Shown here in pieces: positions 57,700-64,000 of a stretch of DNA of 64,000 bases. This DNA comes from Paroedura picta (taxonomy: Eukaryota; Chordata; Lepidosauria; Squamata; Gekkonidae), in assembly GCF_049243985.1 (NCBI RefSeq), contig NC_135384.1, positions 12,396,501-12,460,500 of the forward strand, written 5' to 3'. A model generated the notes under the pieces. The model was not told where the DNA came from and did no database searches. It saw only the letters and a list, made by a program, of their open reading frames with translations. The translations under genes were made by a program, and so were the position numbers. Every line of letters starts with the position of its first letter. Positions within the stretch are counted from its first letter, which is position 1.

Positions 57700-58990
57700 A
57701 TATTAAAAATTAATTATTTCCTACCCATTTGGGTTGTCCTTCCACAGCTGTCAAAACCCCCCAGGATTTCACAAAACCCTGTTTAAGTTTTGGATTACTG
57801 GTATATATATTTTTATATATTTTTTTTGTTTTCATAGAATAAAATGAAGAAGAAAAAGAGAAAGGAAAGAGAAAGCCATATGTCATAAATGGCATAAACA
57901 TTACCATACTACAGCTTAAAAATATCACCTACTGTAATGCAAATAAAAAAATTCTACTTCTTAATATAATTCAAATAGAAATGCTAATTGCCTTGAAACC
58001 CATCAGAAGGTCTTCTATTTGCCAAATTTTCTAGCTTAGCCATTTTGCATAAGTCTCTGGTCTTGTCTAACTAATTAGACAACTTAGGTAAGTCTGGTTG
58101 CTTCTGATACTGAGGAATTATCATTCTTGCTGCCAACGTAGCATGGGGAAAATTATTTAAGCTTTGCTGATATATTATCAGGAAATAAGCTTAACAACAA
58201 ATAATCAGAATACATGGGAAACTTAATAGCCATAGCCAACATCTTTTCTAAAATGGCATGAATGCCAATCCAAATTTTTAAAACTCTCCGACACTGCCAC
58301 CACATGTGATAAAGTACCATTTTTTTCATAGCATCTCCAATATCATGTTGATTTGACATTCTACTAATTTCTTTAGGCATGACATGAAAAGGTAAAGGTA
58401 TCCTCTGTGCAAGCACTGGGTCATGTCTGACCCTTGGGGTGACGCCCTCTAGCGTTTTCATGGCAGACTCAATACGGGGTGGTTTGCCAGTGCCTTCCCA
58501 GTCATTACCGTTTACCCCCCAGCAAGCTGGGTACTCATTTACCGACCTCGGAAGGATGGAAGGCTGTCAACCTTGAGCTGGCTGCTGGGATTGAACTCCC
58601 AGCCTCATGGGCAGAACTTCAGACTGCATGTCTGCTGCCTTACCACTCTGCGTCCCAATACCATCTATAAAGTAGTATATATCAATTTTCTCTCAAAGCT
58701 TGACATTTTCTAAGTTTAACATCCCCCCTACCCCCAAATAGCTGTTCCCATTCATCAAGTGGGTGGTTCATGGTTCAAAGTTTGCATCATCTTAACCGTC
58801 ATCTGCTTTTCATAAGAGAATTGACCCAGTCTTCCCAACACCTTTAATTTGAATCTACACAAGCTTTTAATATTCTGACGATTGGACAAATCTTCTCAAC
58901 AACAGTTCCAATATCACCATAGGACCAAAACAAAACACAACTGTCTAATAAAACAGAATCATTCAGAAATTGTAATGGGAATTTCTTTTC
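57700..58990 (-). mobile_element. L1 LINE, ORF2 C-terminal region
   Basis: The minus-strand reading includes YHMWWQCRRVLKIWIGIH followed by ILEKML, which fits the cysteine/tryptophan segment (HMWW.C...FW) near the end of L1 ORF2. Upstream minus-strand sequence (58660-58990) encodes LNEWEQLFGG-like residues of the same region. It is 5' truncated and interrupted by a Sauria SINE. Confidence 0.7.
58388..58656 (-). mobile_element. Sauria-type SINE nested in L1
   Basis: Reverse complement of the family at 2982-3277: AGGTAAAGGTATCC tail, CATTTACCGACCTCGG middle and CCTTACCACTCTGCG head. L1 reading continues on both sides. Confidence 0.92.
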
Positions 58991-59460
58991 AGATGTTATT
59001 AGTGCTAAAAATGATCAGATAACCCATAACAAATATGTTGTGTTATCTAGTTTTGAGTGAGCTGATTGGCAGAGAATTTAGAGGCATCCAAGTGGATCCA
59101 TAGTAAGATTACAACCATGACCATCTGAGGCCATTGTTTCTTTGCAGCCAACCTTGATGTTGTGGCCATCAAGCCCGATTTTGAAAGTGGGAGAGAGAAC
59201 ATGGAAATGAACAGAGGCAATGGACATTCAAAACATATATTTTTATTTAGAATAAAATAAGTAGTATGCATAAAAATGGAGAGATAGAACAATCAGCATT
59301 TCATAGATGAATAGCAGAACAGTGGAATTTCCTGAGTGGTTGTTACTATGTAAAGAGACAAAAGAGAGAATAGAAATTATGACTTTCTTGTCTGATTAGA
59401 AGGGGTGTGGGGTTAAATTTTGTGACAGTCTGATTCTGAAGAACAAGAAGGGGCTACAGA

Positions 59461-59575
59461 GCCAACTGTAAGACAAGCAGGGAGAGGAAAGGGAAGGCAA
59501 TTGTAAACCACTTTGAGACTCCTTCTGGTATAGAAAAGCAGCATGTAAGAAGCAATTCTTCTTCTTCTTCTTCTA
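59461..59575 (+). mobile_element. tRNA-derived SINE, 3' part
   Basis: GGGAGAGGAAAGGGAAGGC, ACCACTTTGAGACTCCTTC and a CTTCTTCTTC tail; same family as 7071-7333. From 59000 to 59460 I see no clear feature. Confidence 0.7.
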
Positions 59576-59660
59576 AAAATCTGCTGTATTAATTACCAAG
59601 TTATGTTTCTTCCAAAAATAAAAGAAATGTGTAATGGGAAATGGTTTCAGCCTCAGGTGG

Positions 59661-59716
59661 CAGTTAAGGGAGCTGAACTCTTGGGAGTGAGTTGCCAAGC
59701 ACAGGGTATAAATGGC
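59661..59716 (+). promoter_or_regulatory. OR10 promoter-like block
   Basis: CAGTTAAGGGAGCTGAAC, CTCTTGGGAGTGAG and GGGTATAAATGG (TATA, 59704). It is 1.17 kb before the OR10 start. The homeodomain-like core is weaker (AGTTAAG). It shows the block predates the split of the OR10 and OR3-OR9 groups. Confidence 0.6.
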
Positions 59717-60130
59717 TGTCTTTCTCATTAACACAGGATTTTGGGTTATATAGAAAACAATAATTTACCTTGCAAATTATTCCCAACTAGATACAAGGAA
59801 TTACATGACATGTCAGGAATTATGAATTTTAACAGCTGGGGGAAGAATCGAAGCTGATGTTATCAAGGTTTTGGACGTTTTCTCACCTTCTCCTGTGCTG
59901 AATAGTGCTGATATCTTTTGATTTGTATCCCAGGTTCCAGAGAGCTCTTCTGTCCTGAGATCTGTGTTTATCACTCAGGCTCCTCATCAATATGACCAAA
60001 TGAGCATATGGAATTAAGACCCAATGTTTGCAAAGTCTGCTACAGTCTCAGCAGAAACTGAAACAGTTCATAGGATGAAAACAAGAACTACCTGGCATAC
60101 TGCTTCATCCAGGTATTCAATCATTTATAT

Positions 60131-60232
60131 CAGGGGTAGTCAACCTGTGGTCCTCCAGATGTTCATGGACTACAATTCCCATAGGAATTGTAGTCCATGA
60201 ACATCTGGAGAACCACAGGTTGACCACCCCTG
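60131..60232. mobile_element. hAT MITE (fold-back)
   Basis: It is a near-complete palindrome from CAGGGGTAGTCAACCTGTGG to its inverse CCACAGGTTGACCACCCCTG, with arms of almost 50 bp. Perfect 8-bp target duplications ATTTATAT lie at 60123-60130 and 60233-60240, the hallmark of hAT elements. It lies between the OR10 promoter-like block and the coding exon. Confidence 0.93.
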
Positions 60233-60875
60233 ATTTATATTATTAGATAATCAATAACTACATATGTGCCCTGAGCCGCAAGGGAGGGTGGTATACAAAT
60301 ATGATAAAGAAAATAAAAAAATAAAAATAAAATGTTGTTTAATGTATTGTTGCAGAATAGTGAGAAAGTTACTCCTTCCCATCATCTTTATCTCTTTACT
60401 ATTTGAATGTGTTGCATCGAGCACAAATGCAAAAATGTCTGAACTTTTAAGAATAAGACTATGGACTGGTGCGCAGGGAAGTATCCACTGCTCCAGTTTC
60501 CATTCCATTTATGTATGCAGAATATCAATGCAGTCACAAGTTGCAGACTCGTAGAATCCCTTGGTGAAGTTTTTATAGTTGCAGATCAAGTGGCCAGAAG
60601 GTATAAGGATGGAACAAGTACAAATTTAGTTCACTGCAATTTAGTATCAGAACATTTTGTTAAGGACAGCAGATGAGAGATTTTTATCCCCCTTTCTATT
60701 TTTTCCCTGGTGACGTATATCCATTTCCCACCACTTCCCGCTAAATACAAGGCTTTCATGTCGACTGAGATGGTGAAACAAGAAAGCCAGGCTCATTGTT
60801 AATGGAAATTAATAATATAAAATGCTTTCTCTACTTTGTCCTACAGAGGGACTGCAGTTGGATATTGATGACATC

Positions 60876-61841
60876 ATGCTTAACCATAGCTCCCCATCTG
60901 AATTTCTGATCCTGGGATTTTCAGACATCCGGGAACTACAGATCTTATGTTTCTTTGTGTTCTTAGCAGTCTACCTGACTGCACTGACTGGCAATCTTCT
61001 CATCATCATTGCTGTAGCCCTTGATCATCACCTGCACACCCCCATGTACTTTTTTCTCATGAACCTGGCTCTTCTGGATCTTGGCATGGTTTCCATCATG
61101 GTACCCAAAGCCATCTCTAATTCCCTCCTGAACAGCAGGTCCATTTCCTTTTCTGCATGTGTAGCTCAGGTTTTTTTCTTCTTCTTCTTTGTAGGTTCAA
61201 ATTTTGCCATTCTAACCATAATGGCCCATGATCGGTATGTTGCTATCTGCAGTCCATTGCAATATGAGACCATCATGCATAAAGGAGCTTGCATCCAGAT
61301 GGCAGCCAGTGCATGGATTGCTGGTATCTTTTATGCCATATTGCACACCAGTGGCACTTTTACCATCACTTTTTGTTCCGACAAGATCAACCAGTTCTTT
61401 TGTGAAGTTCCAAAGCTACTAACACTGTCATGTTCAGATTTATATCTAACTGAAGTTGGAATTCTTATATTGAGTTCTATCATATGTGCAGGATGTTTTA
61501 TCTTCATCATCATAACCTACTTGCAGATCTTTGCAACATTACTCCGAATGCCTTCTATGCAGGGTCGTCAAAAAGCCCTCTCCACTTGCCTGCCCCACCT
61601 CACTGTGGTGTCCCTGCTTTTTATCACTGGAATGTTTGCTTACTTAAGGCCTCCTGCTAATACTTCATCTGACCTCGATATTCTTTTTGCAGTGATCTAT
61701 GTTATATTGCCTCCTTTGCTAAATCCCTTTATCTATAGCTTGAGAAACAAAGAAATTAAGAGTGCATTGTTAAAGCTCACTGATTTTGGACTTTCCCAAA
61801 AAACCAACTTCATTAAAATTCTTCAAGGAAAATTGTGTTGA
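60876..61841 (+). CDS. OR10: class II olfactory receptor, OR14-like
   Basis: Odorant GPCR of 321 residues, and in sequence a bridge between OR1/OR2 (tail LKLTDFGLSQKTNFIKIL, TSSDLDILFAVIY) and OR3-OR9. It starts MLNHSS; NHS at 3-5 is the N-glycosylation site. LHTPMY, the cysteines, QKALSTCLPHL and NPFIYSLRN are present. The TM3 end reads MAHDRYVAICSPLQY (Ser for Asn). The acceptor at 60845-60846 (TTTGTCCTACAG) puts the start at 60876 instead of 60822. Confidence 0.95.
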   Translation: MLNHSSPSEFLILGFSDIRELQILCFFVFLAVYLTALTGNLLIIIAVALDHHLHTPMYFFLMNLALLDLGMVSIMVPKAISNSLLNSRSISFSACVAQVFFFFFFVGSNFAILTIMAHDRYVAICSPLQYETIMHKGACIQMAASAWIAGIFYAILHTSGTFTITFCSDKINQFFCEVPKLLTLSCSDLYLTEVGILILSSIICAGCFIFIIITYLQIFATLLRMPSMQGRQKALSTCLPHLTVVSLLFITGMFAYLRPPANTSSDLDILFAVIYVILPPLLNPFIYSLRNKEIKSALLKLTDFGLSQKTNFIKILQGKLC

Positions 61842-62720
61842 ATGAACCTTTTTGGACAATTTTCTTCTTTTGTAATTTAAGTATACACAATATAATATAC
61901 ATGTAATATACAATATGATATATATGAAATATTTTTTTATTTTATTATTCTGTGAAGCACATGCTCAAGATTGTGGATAGTTAAATTATTTTTTGTTTGT
62001 TTCCCCTTCTTCATGTTCTTAATTATTGAGAATTGAAAATGTCATACTTATAGTTAGATTTCCCACATGATTTGAAACAGGCAACTGCAATTTGGATGTG
62101 GAAAGCATTATGGTCACTCACCACCAATGATCCCGTAACATCTTTTCATTCTAATGGAAGCCATCTTGCATTATTGGTCCAAGCCAATAATTCTGTCTCT
62201 CAGAAATCACTTGTCAACCATGTAAAGTTGTTAGTTCTTAATCACTGTGTTTTGCTCAGTTTGCATTCTTCTAGTGTTGCAGAAAACAAATTGGGGGGGG
62301 GGGTATCCATATTGTAAACATCACAAATTATTGTGCTATTTCATTGTAAACAAACAAGATGTATTTATTCTGACATGGAAAACTGAATTTAACTTTGATT
62401 GTAAGAAACAGTTTTACTTTATTTTGAAGGTTTTTAAAAATTGATTCTGTGTTTGTTTTTTTCCTTATGGATTTAATATCTGTAAATTTACAGAAAATAA
62501 AAACAGAAAGTATAGAATCATAGAATCATAGAATCTCTATTTTTTCCAGTGAGGAAGAATGACATGTCCAATGCATTGATCTGGATGATGCCACATTATG
62601 CTTGTTTCCTAGCTGTCATTTAATGCCCCATTTTGATTTCTTTCACAATATCATAATCTATGGCCAACTAACTTATATTAAGGTGATTTCTTATATTAAA
62701 TTATTTGTCCAGGTTTTTGT

Positions 62721-62722
62721 TT

Positions 62723-62818
<96 letters not shown>

Positions 62819-62820
62819 TC
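62721..62820. repeat. TTTC microsatellite
   Basis: Twenty-five nearly perfect TTTC units, directly before the receptor remnant at 62821. Confidence 0.98.
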
Positions 62821-63600
62821 GTAGGGTCAAATACTATTTTTCCTTCCCCAGTAGTGATGTCATATCATTGTTACATTGCTAGGTAGTGAATGCAGTGAAA
62901 GCGGCAAAACGAGACTTCTATGCCACGGAAATTGCTTCCGCAATCTCTCACCCAGCACAATTATTTAGAGTAATTAGGTCTCTTACTGCTCTCGAGGAAG
63001 GATGCCAAATGATGAGGGAATTGGATTTGAGCTGTGTGGCATTATCAAACTATTTTGTAGACAAAGTCCTGTCACACCGCCGCAACCTACCTTCCATGAT
63101 TGATACAGTTAGTGAACTGGAAGCTCCGTGGCTGTTGAGGGGGTTAGTGTTTGATGGCTTCAGGCTTTTTGAAGTGGACTTACTGGGCTTAGTGAGGGCA
63201 ACCACCTGCCCCTTAGAGCTGCACCCACTCACTCCCAATGGAAGAAGACGGCCTCCATCTGAACAAGGCGGGATGAGATAGATTATTGAAATATGTTCAA
63301 CCACTTGCTTGTTTTATTATAAATTGAGGTTTTATGGGTGTTTTATTGTATTTTAATATTTTATTCTGTGAACCGCTGCAGGTTCCTAGTAAATGCAGCG
63401 GTATACAAATCGAAAAAATAAATAAATAGTGTCCTTTGCAATATGTGATTATTCACAAAGGAGCATGCATTCAGGTGGTAGTAAATACATGAATTAGGAG
63501 TATAACATACAACATTACAGCTGTGTTGTCATCTTTACTATTATGGTATTCTCCAATAACATTAATCTTGTGAGGTTCTTGTTGATTACTCCCAATAAGC
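62821..63600 (+). pseudogene. ψOR-c: mid-gene OR remnant split by a LINE
   Basis: Left part 62821-62888 (GTAGGGTCAAATACTATTTT, GTGATGTCATATCATTG) follows OR10 VGSNFAIL and MAHDRY. Right part 63427-63600 (TCCTTTGCAATATGTGATTA, ACAAAGGAGCATGCATTCAG) follows PLQYETIMHKGACIQ and on into loop 2. It is the counterpart of ψOR-b at 21957-22197, which has no LINE. Many stops and indels; no N- or C-terminus. Confidence 0.75.
62889..63426 (+). mobile_element. L2-like LINE, internally deleted
   Basis: The reading NAVKAAKRDFYATEIASAIS then PAQLFRVIRSL and ALSNYFVDKV fits the linker between endonuclease and RT in L2/CR1-group LINEs. It passes directly into a 3' end (GAACCGCTGCAGGTTCC, GCGGTATACAAATC, AATAAATAAA), so the RT is missing. 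The flanking TAGTG at 62884-62888 and 63427-63431 is a likely target duplication. Confidence 0.8.
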
Positions 63601-63666
63601 ATGTGTCATTTGTAGACCATCTCTTTATTGAAAGAATAATGAACTGATCATCACAAGTCCTTTGCT

Positions 63667-63705
63667 AAGAAGAAGAGTGGGTTCTTATATGCCACTTTTC
63701 TCTAC
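63667..63705 (-). mobile_element. tRNA-derived SINE 3' fragment
   Basis: GAAGAAGAGTGGGTTCTTAT and CCACTTTTCTCTAC are the reverse of the tail of the 7071-7333 family. Confidence 0.6.
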
Positions 63706-63760
63706 AAAAAGAAACTACATGGCAAACCACGAGCCGCAAGGGAGTGACGGGCTATAAATC

Positions 63761-63820
<60 letters not shown>
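63761..63820. repeat. AAT microsatellite
   Basis: About twenty AAT units, following GAGCCGCAAGGGAGTG and GGGCTATAAATC, a LINE-type 3' end (63730-63760). Confidence 0.97.
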
Positions 63821-63821
<1 letters not shown>

Positions 63822-64000
63822 TACATGGCAACAGCATAACATGGCCATGGCAAAAGCAAAACCTGATAGTTCACTTGAAAGCTGATTAGCGGCCGCAATT
63901 CACTGTGACCGCCGTTGATGTAGTGAGGGGCAGGCCAATGGATGGCGCTGATGAGCACGGACACATTGCCCAGCATCAGGCACTGCCCCGTTTGCCCTGG
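63815..64000 (-). repeat. Recurring GCGGCCGC block, copy 4 (runs off the window)
   Basis: Same as 36930-37100 and 41830-42010, but it diverges after CATCAGGCACTG, where copies 1 and 2 have a GGGGGTGGGG run. The shared minus-strand reading LGNVSVLISAIHWPAPHYI begins exactly at that change. Confidence 0.55.

Noticed and set aside
62513-62536. CR1 insertion
   Set aside because: Only a few ATAGAATC tail units are present with no CR1 body; it may be a microsatellite seed or a very short tail.

Overview
The window is a stretch of vertebrate chromosome, most likely from a squamate reptile (lizard or gecko). It holds a tandem array of ten apparently intact, single-coding-exon class II olfactory receptor (OR) genes, all on the + strand. 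The proteins look like the OR14-type (gamma-c) receptors that are expanded in reptiles and birds; this family call is from recalled sequence style, not a search. The squamate call rests on the repeats: a tRNA-headed SINE with an ACCTTT tail (Sauria-SINE type), Bov-B LINE 3' ends with an ACAACAAC tail, CR1 and L2-like LINEs, a Penelope-like element and hAT MITEs.

Layout. 1-13.2 kb: OR1 (576) and OR2 (9497) sit in two copies of one segmental duplication (about 1-4987 and 9059-12683); a third copy of the 3' flank without a receptor lies at 12.69-13.23 kb. Between and after them is a repeat-rich stretch (4.99-9.05 and 13.2-16.75 kb) with LINE fragments, SINEs, a GGAA microsatellite, and two copies of a GC-rich hairpin-bearing repeat. 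16.75-59 kb: OR3 to OR9 (18723, 25843, 30469, 34973, 39676, 47087, 54195), each in a partly deleted or expanded copy of one 4.5-7.5 kb unit. A unit runs: promoter-like block, leader region, intron, coding exon, 3' flank, minisatellite-like spacer. 60.8-63.6 kb: OR10 followed by an OR remnant. This pair matches the decayed pair at 21.06-22.20 kb inside the OR3-OR4 interval.

How it works together. Each gene from OR3 to OR10 has, 0.8-2.1 kb upstream, the same short block: an AATTAA homeodomain-like site, an O/E (EBF)-like site and a TATA box. Most then show a conserved GTAAGA or GTAAGT donor, and nearly all have a CAG acceptor 20-30 bp before the start codon. This fits the known OR design of non-coding 5' exons spliced to one coding exon. 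OR9 has lost the acceptor seen in its sisters. Repeat insertions present in some units and absent from others (Sauria SINE, CR1, Bov-B, LINE tails) give a relative order for the duplications.

I see no operon, CRISPR, RNA gene or non-OR protein gene of the host that I can support. The most unusual items are the shared promoter block, the OR9 splice-site loss, a CpG-dense 324-bp insertion at 49540-49863 found in one unit only, and a perfect 20-bp palindrome at a deletion junction at 17.3 kb.
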